Assembly (NCBI RefSeq): GCF_900129215.1
Contig: NZ_FQUQ01000008.1
Span: 1-64,000 of the forward strand
Direction: 5' to 3'
Length of the DNA stretch: 64,000 nucleotides
Source: Pedobacter caeni
Lineage (GTDB): Bacteria > Bacteroidota > Bacteroidia > Sphingobacteriales > Sphingobacteriaceae
The notes beneath the pieces are model-generated. The model did not search any database. It saw only the letters and a program-made list of their open reading frames with translations, and was not told the origin of the DNA. Shown piece after piece: positions 45,601 through 54,023 of this stretch. A program made the position numbers and the translations under genes. Each line of letters opens with the position of its first letter. The first letter of the stretch is position 1.

Positions 45601-45695
45601 CTGAAGTTGGAGGTACACCAACCAATACAGGTGTTGACATCAATGTATATCCATTGTATGCAACCTATAATTTCGGTCTAAACCTTACTTTTTAA
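42675..45695 (+). CDS. SusC/RagA family TonB-dependent transporter
   Basis: 1006 residues. Signal peptide (about 1-24, ends AFAQ), CarboxypepD_reg-like domain (about 28-110: GTVTDGGDKTTIPAVSVQVKG), the linker LDQVVVIGYGTQRK, the TonB plug (about 115-230: SKQASVNPVSALQGKVAGVSIS, DGVWYDDINFLNPADIANISILKDASSQSIYG) and a 22-strand barrel to the end (YNFGLNLTF). SusC imports oligosaccharides across the outer membrane in a pair with SusD; TonB energy is supplied from the inner membrane. The gene begins the PUL. Confidence 0.96.
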   Translation: MKRIFTKFSVLTFLCFLFNYTAFAQNITVKGTVTDGGDKTTIPAVSVQVKGTTTGAQTDVNGNYSISAPANATLVFTYIGYTTQEIAVNNRTTVNVVLASSSQQLDQVVVIGYGTQRKIDVTGAVTSVKGEDISKQASVNPVSALQGKVAGVSISNVGKPGASPQITIRGTGTIYGNTNVLYVVDGVWYDDINFLNPADIANISILKDASSQSIYGIRAANGVVLVTTVRGKNGDATINYNGTMGFQKITDAVKMTNASEYATAVNEAYKIQAQPGKEFLFANTNLGAGTDWYKQALRDAVVTNHQLSVNGATEKSSYNFSLGYLNQDGIVKNNNYKRYTARLANDFQVVKGLKIGYNVTGSASNSKDVPDAIFRNLYAASPVVPVFKANGAYGEPADFQLGNGSDINPQATLDFFNQRTTKYRVTGNVFAELKFAKHFTFKTSAGGDFGQEEKRAYTPKYEATLAQRATNSLLAVDRIETRNWILENTLTYDNKWGDHNLTVLAGQTAQRYKENTLKGTALNVPYSSEGDLYLSLGDGRSIINTGKLNTATSYFGRANYSFKNKYLLNASMRADAASQFYGGNDLWGYFPSIGAGWVISNEDFMKDQKLFSNLKLRGSWGKVGNAGVPINPSTLTVSQAAQLLAVFGKDFTQTGANIRMIVPPALFWERSAGTDIGLEMGFLDNKLNIEADYYNRTTEKAIFDIPVFGSLGLETSTIIANQADFRNRGFELVASWADQTSSGLKYTISGNVGYNTNKVLNVSSGANPIYKGGAGLTSGELATRTIEGRPIGEFFGYQVAGIFQTQEEVNASAQSQDARPGDFKYVDQNGDGAIDRKDKIALGNPNPKFSYGLNTNFAYRNFDLTVDIQGVAGVDVYNGNLSARFGNENYTKKMYDNRWNGAGTSNEYPSADLAGRRNTATNSFYVESGAYVRLRNIQLGYSLPQAITSKWKIQKLRFFANAQNAVNLFGYRGFSPEVGGTPTNTGVDINVYPLYATYNFGLNLTF

Positions 45696-45706
45696 TTGAT
45701 TTGAAG

Positions 45707-47185
45707 ATGAAAACATTAATAAATAAAAATATACAAACCTGGTGTGTTACCGCAGCAATACTCGCGGCTACTCTTGTCTCTTCGTGTAAGAAAGATTTTT
45801 TAAATGTAGATCCTCAGGGTGTACAACCCGAGACTCAGTTCTGGAAAACACCGGAAGATGCGGCCAAAGCAGTCAATTCAGTGTATGCAAACCTACGCAG
45901 CTGGAATAACGTCGCCTTTAATGCAATAGCAATTGAAAGTACAGGCTCAGATGAGGCCGACAAAGGAAGTACTCCCACAGATGCTACTTTTTTCAACCTC
46001 TACGACACGTTTACGGTAACTTCTACTCATGGAACTATCCTGGACTTCTGGACTGGACAATATCAAAATATTCAACTCTGCAATCAGGTCTTAGAAAACG
46101 TGCCAGGCATCACTATGGATGAGGCTTTAAAAGCCCGTTTCCTCGCAGAAGCAAAATTTGTGCGTGCTTTCTCTTACTTCAGGTTAGTAAGAGCTTATGG
46201 AAATGTTCCTTTAAGACTCACTATTCCAAAAAATGAAGCAGAAAGAAATCTACCTCAATCTCCAAAAGAAACTGTTTATGCCCAGATTGAAAAAGACCTG
46301 ACAGAGGCTGCTGCTGTTCTCCCTGCATCTTACAATGCGGAAAATGTTGGCCGTGCAACTAAAGGTGCTGCCATAGGTATGCGTGCAAAAGCAGCTCTTT
46401 ATCAGAAAAAATGGGCTGAAGTACTTTCACTAACCAATGAGGTGATCGGAATGGGCTACACCCTGTTCCCTGATTTTGAAAAAGGTTTCCGAGTAGAAAA
46501 CGAGAACAACTCAGAATCTCTGTTTGAAATTCAGGCCGCTTTACTTCTTGACAATAAAGATGCTTCGAACTCTCAATATAGCCAGGTGCAAGGTGTGGCA
46601 GGACATATGGGCTGGGGCTTTAATACGCCATCAGCAGCATTGGCTGCAGCATTCGAGCCTGGAGATCCAAGAAGGGATGCAACCATTATTTTTAAAGGAG
46701 AAACTACTCCTCAGGGAGATTTTATCCCGGCAACTGTACCAAACGACAGGTACAACCAAAAATCCTATGTTCCTTTTAACACCAAAGTATCCGGATACAA
46801 TGAAGGGGCACAACAAAATATCAGGGTATTGAGATTCGCCGATATTCTATTAATGAATGCAGAAGCAGCAAATGAATTGGGGACTCCTTCTCAGGCACTG
46901 ATTTCATTAAACAAAGTTCGTGCAAGAGCAAGAGGAGGTAATCCAACCGTTCTTCCCGATGTAACCACCACAGATCAGACAGCTTTACGCAATGCTATTT
47001 ATAAAGAAAGACAAGTAGAGCTTGCGATGGAGAATGACCGTTATTTTGACGTCATCCGCCAAGGCAGAGGTACTGAAGTTTTTGGTATAAAAGGATGGAA
47101 AGCCAACAAAAATGAAGTGTGGCCTATCCCGGAAACAGAAATCGAACAAAGTAGCGGTTTATTGAAACAAAACCTGGGTTACTAA
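45707..47185 (+). CDS. SusD/RagB family glycan-binding lipoprotein
   Basis: 492 residues. Signal peptide with lipobox LVSSC (Cys27), then the SusD N-terminal signature KKDFLNVDPQG and four TPR-like helical repeats, ending in the RagB/SusD region with KERQVELAMENDRYFDVIRQG. It is anchored on the cell surface and closes SusC as a lid. Eleven bases after susC. I use ATG 45707; the frame extends to a TTG two codons earlier. An intrinsic terminator follows, before the first glycoside hydrolase. Confidence 0.95.
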   Translation: MKTLINKNIQTWCVTAAILAATLVSSCKKDFLNVDPQGVQPETQFWKTPEDAAKAVNSVYANLRSWNNVAFNAIAIESTGSDEADKGSTPTDATFFNLYDTFTVTSTHGTILDFWTGQYQNIQLCNQVLENVPGITMDEALKARFLAEAKFVRAFSYFRLVRAYGNVPLRLTIPKNEAERNLPQSPKETVYAQIEKDLTEAAAVLPASYNAENVGRATKGAAIGMRAKAALYQKKWAEVLSLTNEVIGMGYTLFPDFEKGFRVENENNSESLFEIQAALLLDNKDASNSQYSQVQGVAGHMGWGFNTPSAALAAAFEPGDPRRDATIIFKGETTPQGDFIPATVPNDRYNQKSYVPFNTKVSGYNEGAQQNIRVLRFADILLMNAEAANELGTPSQALISLNKVRARARGGNPTVLPDVTTTDQTALRNAIYKERQVELAMENDRYFDVIRQGRGTEVFGIKGWKANKNEVWPIPETEIEQSSGLLKQNLGY

Positions 47186-47208
47186 TCATAATAAAACATC
47201 AATATCGA

Positions 47209-47242
47209 AAGGTTGCCGGGGTTAGGCCGGCAGCCTTTTTTT
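47209..47242 (+). terminator. Intrinsic terminator between susD and GH144 gene
   Basis: AAGGTTGCCGG / CCGGCAGCCTT (47209-47219 with 47227-47237, one T-G pair), 7-base loop and T run. Only 13 bases separate it from the next ATG, so it is probably a partial terminator (attenuator) inside the operon. Confidence 0.75.
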
Positions 47243-47255
47243 CAATCCCTTCTTC

Positions 47256-48614
47256 ATGTTAAAATCAAAATTTTACTTCCTGATTCCAACGCTGCTTGTC
47301 CTGATTTCAGGCATGGCTACAACTGTTAATGCACAAAAGAAAACCGCAGAAGGTATCAAACCAGAACTAAAAATACAAAAGAATTTAACCGACGATCAGT
47401 TACTGGATCTCGTACAAAAGCAAACCTTCCGTTATTTCTGGGATTTTGCACATCCGGTAAGCGGAATGGCACGTGAGCGCAGCAATGTAGCCTTTGAATA
47501 CGGAAATGAAGTAGTGACCACCGGAGGAACCGGATTTGGCATCATGGCTACCATCGTAGCATCAGAACGTAAATTTATTACCCGGGAACAAGCAGCCGCC
47601 AGAACAAAAAAGATCGTAGACTTCCTTTGGAAAGCCGATATGTTTCATGGCGCATTCCCACACTGGCTTAACGGAGAAACCGGAAAAACCATCCGTTTCA
47701 GTCCTAAAGACGACGGAGCCGATATCGTAGAAACTTCTTTTCTCTTCCAGGGACTATTAACTGCACGTCAGTATTATACCGCAGACAATGCCACAGAAAG
47801 AGACATCAGAAATAAAATATTATGGATGTGGGAAGGTATAGAATGGAATTGGTTCACTCAAAACCAGAATGTCCTTTACTGGCACTGGAGCCCAAATAAT
47901 GGCTGGAGCATGAACCACCAGATCAGGGGATATAACGAATGCCTGATCACTTATATTCTTGCTGCTTCCGCACCAAAATATGCCATTGATAAAAAAGTAT
48001 ACCACGAAGGATGGGCTATGAGCAATACCTTCTTCAATGGCAAGAAATTCAATGACATTACCCTTCCACTAGGCTTTGATGGTGGTGGTCCTTTATTCTT
48101 TTCTCATTATTCCTACCTGGGCTTAGATCCAAGAGGATTAAAAGATAAATACGCAGATTATTGGGAGCAAAATAAAAACCATACCCTGATCAACAGGGCA
48201 TATTGCATCGAAAATCCTAAAAATTATAAAGGATATAGTGCAAAAAGCTGGGGTTTAACGGCGAGCGACAGCTGGCAGGGTTATGCTGCTCACTCTCCTG
48301 CAGAAGATCTGGGCGTCATCACCCCTACCGCAGCCTTATCTGCATTTCCTTATACACCGGAATACTCCATGCAGGCATTAAGACATTTTTACGAGGATAT
48401 GGGAGACCAGCTCTGGACCGAATACGGGTTTGCGGATGCCTTTAGTGAACAGCATAAATGGGTGGCGAAATCCCACCTGGCCATTGACCAGGGCCCCATC
48501 ATCGTCATGATAGAAAATTATAGAAGCGGCTTATTGTGGAAATTGTTCATGAGTAGCCCGGAAGTACAGATCGGCTTGAAAAAACTAGGTTTTAGCACGC
48601 CCACAATTAAATAG
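47256..48614 (+). CDS. GH144 endo-beta-1,2-glucanase-type glycosidase
   Basis: 452 residues. Signal peptide (about 1-26, ends NAQ). The (alpha/alpha)6-barrel glucoamylase-like fold (PF10091) shows TFRYFWDFAHPVSGMARER, TGGTGFGIMA, HGAFPHWLNG, DDGADIVETSF and WSPNNGWSMNHQIRGYNE, then a C-terminal SYLGLDPRG and HLAIDQGPIIVMIENYRSG. The acid cluster Asp152, Asp156 and Glu159 has the spacing of the residues reported as important in the Chitinophaga GH144 enzyme. It would cut beta-1,2-glucan to sophorose-type oligosaccharides. First enzyme of the PUL. Confidence 0.87.
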   Translation: MLKSKFYFLIPTLLVLISGMATTVNAQKKTAEGIKPELKIQKNLTDDQLLDLVQKQTFRYFWDFAHPVSGMARERSNVAFEYGNEVVTTGGTGFGIMATIVASERKFITREQAAARTKKIVDFLWKADMFHGAFPHWLNGETGKTIRFSPKDDGADIVETSFLFQGLLTARQYYTADNATERDIRNKILWMWEGIEWNWFTQNQNVLYWHWSPNNGWSMNHQIRGYNECLITYILAASAPKYAIDKKVYHEGWAMSNTFFNGKKFNDITLPLGFDGGGPLFFSHYSYLGLDPRGLKDKYADYWEQNKNHTLINRAYCIENPKNYKGYSAKSWGLTASDSWQGYAAHSPAEDLGVITPTAALSAFPYTPEYSMQALRHFYEDMGDQLWTEYGFADAFSEQHKWVAKSHLAIDQGPIIVMIENYRSGLLWKLFMSSPEVQIGLKKLGFSTPTIK

Positions 48615-48686
48615 TTTATAGAATCGGGGGATTCAATTTATAAATGTTTAGCCATATCATATCCTTTAAACACTAAATCTAAAATT

Positions 48687-49124
48687 ATGAAAAGAACCCT
48701 CACCGTTTTAACAGTACTCTTACTAGCAGTGGTACTGATTGGACCTTCTAATCACTCTTTTGCAAAAACAAATAAAAAAACCGAGTCTAAAACAAATATA
48801 AAGTCAGAGAAAAAGGTTAAAAAATCACAGACAATGATTCCATTGATGGCTAGAAACAGCACTGTAGATGGCGTGTATGTACAGTTGTGGAATACCACCT
48901 CCGGAGGCCATGTCACTTATTTTCTTCCACCCAACACGCCAAACCCAATTGTACTTGGATATTTGCAACAAAATAATGACATCTATAACGTCAGCCTATC
49001 CTCCACCGGAGGAGCTCATGACATGTGGATCTACTGGGAGCATAAGACAAACGTTACCGGATTAGTTGCCAACGGAATGGCACTTGCCTGTGTCAGCTGC
49101 GCCGATATAAGAATCTTTAACTAA
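48687..49124 (+). CDS. Small exported protein of unknown function in the PUL
   Basis: 145 residues. Signal peptide (about 1-26, ends SFAK), a Lys/Ser-rich spacer (KTNKKTESKTNIKSEKKV), then a compact domain with VYVQLWNTTSGGHVTYFLPPNTPNP, IYNVSLSSTGGAHDMWIYWEH and LACVSCADIRIFN. I do not recognise a family. It could be a beta-sandwich carbohydrate-binding module: it has aromatic residues and a cysteine pair. It sits between GH144 and GH43 genes with 72 and 32 bases of spacing, so it is likely part of the transcript and may bind the substrate. Confidence 0.75.
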   Translation: MKRTLTVLTVLLLAVVLIGPSNHSFAKTNKKTESKTNIKSEKKVKKSQTMIPLMARNSTVDGVYVQLWNTTSGGHVTYFLPPNTPNPIVLGYLQQNNDIYNVSLSSTGGAHDMWIYWEHKTNVTGLVANGMALACVSCADIRIFN

Positions 49125-49156
49125 ACTGATACTGGCTAAACATTTAACTACACCTT

Positions 49157-50908
49157 ATGTCTGATAAAAAGCTTATTACGATTTTCCTACTTTGTTTGTT
49201 ACAAAGCTTAATGACATTTGCACAGCAAAAGCAAACCACTTATTGCAATCCGGTCAACCTGGATTACGGCTATACCCCTATCCCCAACTTTGCCACCCAG
49301 GGGAAACACCGGGCAACAGCTGATCCGGTAATCGTCAATTATAAAGGAGATTATTATTTATTTTCCACCAACCAATGGGGCTATTGGTGGAGCCCCGACC
49401 TCAGCAACTGGAACTTTGTATCCAAATCATTCTTAAGACCCGAACATAAAGTATACGACGACCTTTGCGCTCCTTCTGTATGGATCCAGGGGGATACCAT
49501 GCTCGTTTTCGGCTCTACCTATTCCCGTAATTTCCCTATCTGGATGAGCACCAATCCTAAAGGAAACGAATGGAAAGAAGCCGTTCATGACTTCGACATT
49601 GGCGGATGGGACCCTGCGCATTTTGTGGATGACGATGGAAAACTGTACATGTACAATGGCAGCAGCAATGTTTACCCACTCTATGGTATAGAGCTCAATC
49701 GCAAAACTTTCCAGCCCATTGGCACAAGAAAAGAACTTTTACTACTCAACCCAGACCGTTTTGGCTGGCAACGCTTCGGGGAAAATCTGGACAATACTTT
49801 CCTCGACCCTTTTATGGAAGGTGCCTGGATGACCAAATACAATGGGAAATATTACCTGCAATATGGTGCCCCGGCAACAGAATTCAGCGGCTATGCCGAT
49901 GGTGTAGCAATTGGAAAAACCCCACTCGGACCGTTTGAACACCAGTCGCTCCCCTTCTCTTACAAACCCGGAGGTTTCGCCCGTGGTGCCGGACATGGGG
50001 CTACTTTCCAGGACAACTGGAAAAATTACTGGCATGTTTCTACCATGGTGCTGGGCATTAAAAACAATTTTGAAAGACGAATTGGTATCTGGCCGGCTGG
50101 CTTTGATAAAGACGATGTGATGTACATGGATGCGGCTTTTGGAGATTACCCCCATTACCTGCCCAATAAAGCTTCAGATCATTTAAAAAGCGGCTTTACA
50201 GGCTGGATGTTACTCAACTACAATAAACCGGTTAGCGTATCCTCAACTTTGGGAAATTACAATGCCAATAATGCGGTTGATGAAAGCATCAGGACCTATT
50301 GGAGTGCCGCTTCTGATAAAAAAGGAGAGTGGATCCAGTCAGACCTCGGGACACTTTCTACCGTAAACGCAGTACAGATTAATTATGCAGATCAGGATGC
50401 TGCCTTTTTAGGAAAACAACAAGATACCTACCATCAATATAAACTCTGGTATTCTGCGGATGGCCGCAACTGGAAAATCCTTGCGGATAAAAGCAGCAAT
50501 AAAAAAGATGTGCCGCATGATTATGTCGAACTGCAGAACCCGGTAAAAGCAAGGTTTATTAAACTGGAAAACGTCCACATGCCTACTGGTAAATTTGCCA
50601 TCAGCGGACTGCGTGTTTTTGGAAACAGCAATCTTTCCAAACCAGCACCGGTCAAAGATTTTATCATCCTGAGAACAGAAAAAGACAAACGCAGCGCCTG
50701 GATCAGATGGCAAATGTCTGAAGATGCTTATGCGTACAACATTTACCTGGGAACAGACCCTGATAAATTATACAATTGCATCATGGTTCACAATGCGAAC
50801 GAATACTGGTTCAAAGGAATGGACAAAGAAAAAACCTATTACTACAGCATCGAAGCCATCAATGAGAGCGGCGTTTCGGAGCGGACAAAAGTGCAGGCAG
50901 TTAATTAA
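49157..50908 (+). CDS. GH43-like five-bladed glycosidase with discoidin and FN3 domains
   Basis: 583 residues. Signal peptide (about 1-22). A GH43 five-bladed propeller follows (about 29-340) with the expected acidic triad Asp56 (ATADPV), Asp152 (GGWDPAH) and Glu221 (FMEGAW). Next comes an F5/8 type C (discoidin) module (about 350-490: NAVDESIRTYWSAASDKKGEW, VKARFIKLENVHM) and an FN3-like end (about 498-580: YYSIEAINESG). GH43 enzymes cleave arabinose or xylose (and other) linkages, so it may remove a side sugar. Fits the PUL as a debranching enzyme. Confidence 0.85.
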   Translation: MSDKKLITIFLLCLLQSLMTFAQQKQTTYCNPVNLDYGYTPIPNFATQGKHRATADPVIVNYKGDYYLFSTNQWGYWWSPDLSNWNFVSKSFLRPEHKVYDDLCAPSVWIQGDTMLVFGSTYSRNFPIWMSTNPKGNEWKEAVHDFDIGGWDPAHFVDDDGKLYMYNGSSNVYPLYGIELNRKTFQPIGTRKELLLLNPDRFGWQRFGENLDNTFLDPFMEGAWMTKYNGKYYLQYGAPATEFSGYADGVAIGKTPLGPFEHQSLPFSYKPGGFARGAGHGATFQDNWKNYWHVSTMVLGIKNNFERRIGIWPAGFDKDDVMYMDAAFGDYPHYLPNKASDHLKSGFTGWMLLNYNKPVSVSSTLGNYNANNAVDESIRTYWSAASDKKGEWIQSDLGTLSTVNAVQINYADQDAAFLGKQQDTYHQYKLWYSADGRNWKILADKSSNKKDVPHDYVELQNPVKARFIKLENVHMPTGKFAISGLRVFGNSNLSKPAPVKDFIILRTEKDKRSAWIRWQMSEDAYAYNIYLGTDPDKLYNCIMVHNANEYWFKGMDKEKTYYYSIEAINESGVSERTKVQAVN

Positions 50909-50945
50909 ATAAAGAATACCACAGATCAATAAAAAACAATACAGC

Positions 50946-51602
50946 ATGAAGCGATTTTATTACTTCCTGATTTTATTAACACTTGGCTACGGAACAGCTA
51001 CAGCACAGGAAAAACCCGCTTTCTGGAAAGAAATCCAGGAGTTCAAGCATAAAGACAGCATTTCCATGCCTCCAAAAAACGGGATTTTATTTGTAGGCAG
51101 TTCTTCATTCGAAAAATGGAAAGACCTGGAAACAGTCTTTAAAAATTACCATGCCATCAACAGGGGTTTTGGCGGTTCTACACTTGCCCAGGCCAACTAT
51201 TATGTGGCTGACCTGGTTTTCCCTTACCAGCCACGTCAGGTCGTGATTTACAGTGGCGAGAATGACATTGCCATGGATGGCGTAAGCGCGTTGGAAACCT
51301 TAAACCGCTTTGCCCGCTTTTTCAGCAGCATCAGAAATAAATTCCCTGATGTTCCGGTATTGTACCTCTCGATTAAAAACAGTCCGTCGAGAACCAGATT
51401 CGCTGCAACAAATACCCATGCCAATGCCTTGATTAAAGAATACCTGAGTCATTATCATCATGCTCAGTTCCTTGATGTCAACAGCAAAATGTTAAAAAAC
51501 AATGCACTTCGCCCGGAGCTTTTTCTGGAAGATATGCTACACATGAACCAGGAAGGTTATGCCATCTGGATCAAAGCCATCACTCCTTACCTGGTTAAAT
51601 AG
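50946..51602 (+). CDS. SGNH/GDSL hydrolase
   Basis: 218 residues. Signal peptide (about 1-20, ends ATAQ). SGNH blocks are complete: GSSSFEKW (nucleophile Ser, where GDS is GSS), NRGFGGST (Gly), YSGENDI (Asn), and the C-terminal DMLHMNQEGY (Asp-x-x-His). It probably removes ester groups such as acetyl from the glycan in the periplasm. 38 bases after the GH43-like gene, 29 before the GH3 start. Confidence 0.87.
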   Translation: MKRFYYFLILLTLGYGTATAQEKPAFWKEIQEFKHKDSISMPPKNGILFVGSSSFEKWKDLETVFKNYHAINRGFGGSTLAQANYYVADLVFPYQPRQVVIYSGENDIAMDGVSALETLNRFARFFSSIRNKFPDVPVLYLSIKNSPSRTRFAATNTHANALIKEYLSHYHHAQFLDVNSKMLKNNALRPELFLEDMLHMNQEGYAIWIKAITPYLVK

Positions 51603-51630
51603 ATTGAAACACATAAAAAAACAACATATA

Positions 51631-53934
51631 ATGAGAAAAGCGACTTACTTATTTTTTCTGGCCGCCCTTTTTAGTCTGAGCTCCGGCTTTGCACAACAAA
51701 AGAAAGCGGTAACAGCGACCGATCAAAAGATGAATACCTTTATTAAAAACCTCCTGTCAAAAATGACACTGGATGAAAAAATCGGACAGCTCAACCTGCT
51801 GACAGGTGGAGAAGCGACTACCGGTTCTGTAGTAAGCACAGGTGTAGAAAGCAAAATTAAAAACGGACAGGTAGGCGGAATTTTCTCCCTGACCACCCCA
51901 GCCAGAATCCGTAAAGCACAGGAAATTGCCGTAAATCAAACCCGCTTAAAAATTCCGATCATCTTTGGCCAGGATGTCATTCACGGATATAAAACCACTT
52001 TTCCAATTCCATTGGCTCTATCCTGCAGCTGGGATATGGCACTCATCGAGAAAACAGCCAGAATTGCAGCCATTGAAGCCACGGCTGATGGTCTGAACTG
52101 GACCTTCTCTCCTATGGTGGATATTTCGAGAGATCCGCGCTGGGGCAGGATTTCTGAAGGCTCAGGAGAAGACACTTACCTGGGTTCAGAAATTGCAAAA
52201 GCAATGGTAAAAGGATTTCAGGGCGATGACTTGTCAAAATACAATACCATGATGGCCTGTGTAAAACACTTTGCTTTATATGGTGCTGCGGAATCAGGGA
52301 GAGATTACAATACCACCGACATGAGTCTGCACAGGATGTATAACGAATACCTGCCTCCTTATAAAGCAGCGGTTGATGCCGGTGCCGGAAGTGTGATGAC
52401 TTCTTTCAATGACATCAATGGTGTTCCAGCTACTGCTAACAAATGGTTAATGACCGACTTGTTGCGCAAACAATGGGGATTTGACGGCTTTGTAGTGACC
52501 GATTATACTGCCGTAAATGAATTGATAGACCATGGATTAGGCGATTTACAAGCCGTTTCTGCACTTTCACTAAATGCAGGAGTAGAAATGGACATGGTTG
52601 GTGAAGGTTTCTTAACCACCCTGAAAAAATCAGTTCAGGAAGGAAAAGTTAAAGAACAACAAATCACCAATGCCTGTCGCCTGGTACTGGAAGCAAAATA
52701 CAAACTGGGACTGTTTGAAGACCCTTTCCGTTATTGCAGTGAGGAACGCGCAAAGAACGAAATCCTGACTCCGGAACACCTGAAAGCAGCCCGCGAAACT
52801 GCTACTCAAAGTTTTGTACTGTTAAAAAATCAGGGACAAATTCTGCCACTTAAAAAAACCGGCACCGTAGCCCTGATTGGCCCATTGGCAAATAGCGGCA
52901 GCAATATGCCGGGAACATGGAGTGTAAACAGTGATTTAAAAAACACCATTTCTCTTTTGGAAGGACTAAAAGCCAATGCAGGTGCTGATCTTAAAATCTT
53001 ACACAGCATGGGTGCCAATTTATTGACAGACCCTGAATATCAGAAAAGAGCGACCATGTTTGGCCGTGATATCCCAAGAGACAACCGCTCTGAAGAAGAA
53101 ATGATCAATGAAGCGGTTGCAACGGCTCAGAAATCTGATGTGGTGGTTGCTGCCCTTGGCGAAAGCTCTGAAATGAGCGGAGAAAGTTCCAGCCGTACCA
53201 ATCTGGACATTCCTGAACCTCAAAAAAGACTATTACAAGCTTTGTTAAAAACGGGAAAACCAGTGGTACTGGTGTTATTCACCGGCAGACCATTAACCCT
53301 GAAATGGGAAGATGAAAATGTTCCGGCCATCTTAAATGTCTGGTTTGGTGGAACAGAAGCAGCAAATGCCATTTCCGATGTGCTGTTCGGAAAAGTTAAC
53401 CCATCCGGAAAATTAACGGCTACTTTCCCTCAAAATGTAGGTCAGATTCCCCTTTATTACAGTCAGAAAAGTACCGGACGTCCTTTGGAAGCAGGAAAAT
53501 GGTTTTCTAAATTCCGTTCCAATTACCTGGATGTCAGCAATGAGCCTTTGTATCCCTTCGGATATGGCCTGAGCTATACTACTTTTGAATACAGCAACCT
53601 TAAACTGAGCAAAGCGAAGTTCAAAGCAGGCGAATCCATCACTGCAACCATCACTGTTAAAAATACGGGTGCAATGGAGGGTAAAGAAGTGGTTCAGATG
53701 TACATCAGAGACCTGGTAGGCAGCATCACCCGCCCGGTGAAAGAATTAAAAGGTTTTCAAAAGATCAACCTGAAAGCCGGAGAAAGTAAAGAGATCAGTT
53801 TCAAAATTTCTGAAAATGACCTGAAGTTCTATAATGCAGATTTAAAGTTTGTTGCAGAACCTGGTGATTTTACCATTTTCATTGGAACCAACTCGAGAGA
53901 TAATGCGCAAGCTCCTTTCCAGCTGACCTTATAA
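51631..53934 (+). CDS. bglX: GH3 beta-glucosidase (BglX type)
   Basis: 767 residues from ATG 51631 (a 24-codon in-frame extension into the SGNH gene is rejected because it has no signal peptide). Signal peptide (about 1-21). GH3 N-domain with LSKMTLDEKIGQL, KHFALYGAAESGRDYN and nucleophile Asp291 (VVTDYTAVNEL); the GH3 C-domain with ALGESSEMSGESSSRTNLDIP (acid/base Glu); and an FN3-like end (KEVVQMYIRD, DFTIFIGTNSRD). In this context it hydrolyses sophorose or beta-1,2-oligosaccharides to glucose in the periplasm. Confidence 0.92.
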   Translation: MRKATYLFFLAALFSLSSGFAQQKKAVTATDQKMNTFIKNLLSKMTLDEKIGQLNLLTGGEATTGSVVSTGVESKIKNGQVGGIFSLTTPARIRKAQEIAVNQTRLKIPIIFGQDVIHGYKTTFPIPLALSCSWDMALIEKTARIAAIEATADGLNWTFSPMVDISRDPRWGRISEGSGEDTYLGSEIAKAMVKGFQGDDLSKYNTMMACVKHFALYGAAESGRDYNTTDMSLHRMYNEYLPPYKAAVDAGAGSVMTSFNDINGVPATANKWLMTDLLRKQWGFDGFVVTDYTAVNELIDHGLGDLQAVSALSLNAGVEMDMVGEGFLTTLKKSVQEGKVKEQQITNACRLVLEAKYKLGLFEDPFRYCSEERAKNEILTPEHLKAARETATQSFVLLKNQGQILPLKKTGTVALIGPLANSGSNMPGTWSVNSDLKNTISLLEGLKANAGADLKILHSMGANLLTDPEYQKRATMFGRDIPRDNRSEEEMINEAVATAQKSDVVVAALGESSEMSGESSSRTNLDIPEPQKRLLQALLKTGKPVVLVLFTGRPLTLKWEDENVPAILNVWFGGTEAANAISDVLFGKVNPSGKLTATFPQNVGQIPLYYSQKSTGRPLEAGKWFSKFRSNYLDVSNEPLYPFGYGLSYTTFEYSNLKLSKAKFKAGESITATITVKNTGAMEGKEVVQMYIRDLVGSITRPVKELKGFQKINLKAGESKEISFKISENDLKFYNADLKFVAEPGDFTIFIGTNSRDNAQAPFQLTL

Positions 53935-53949
53935 TCCTTTCTACTCCCT

Positions 53950-53993
53950 ATAAACCCTGACCGCAGAAATGCCGTCAGGGTTTATTTTTTTTA
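53950..53993 (+). terminator. Intrinsic terminator after GH3 gene
   Basis: A 12-bp stem ATAAACCCTGAC / GTCAGGGTTTAT (53950-53961 with 53974-53985), 12-base loop and a run of eight T. It ends the main PUL transcript. Confidence 0.88.
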
Positions 53994-54011
53994 AATGATT
54001 CTTAAATTGTT

Positions 54012-54019
54012 TAATTTTG
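54012..54019 (+). promoter_or_regulatory. -7 box very close to esterase start
   Basis: TAATTTTG with four bases (GCAA) between it and the ATG. It implies a leaderless message. It is a separate promoter after the PUL terminator. Confidence 0.4.
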
Positions 54020-54023
54020 GCAA

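Noticed and set aside
51559..51630. Upstream start for the GH3 gene inside the SGNH gene
   Set aside because: The extra 24 residues are basic and remove the N-terminal position of the signal peptide. The ATG at 51631 gives a proper signal peptide.
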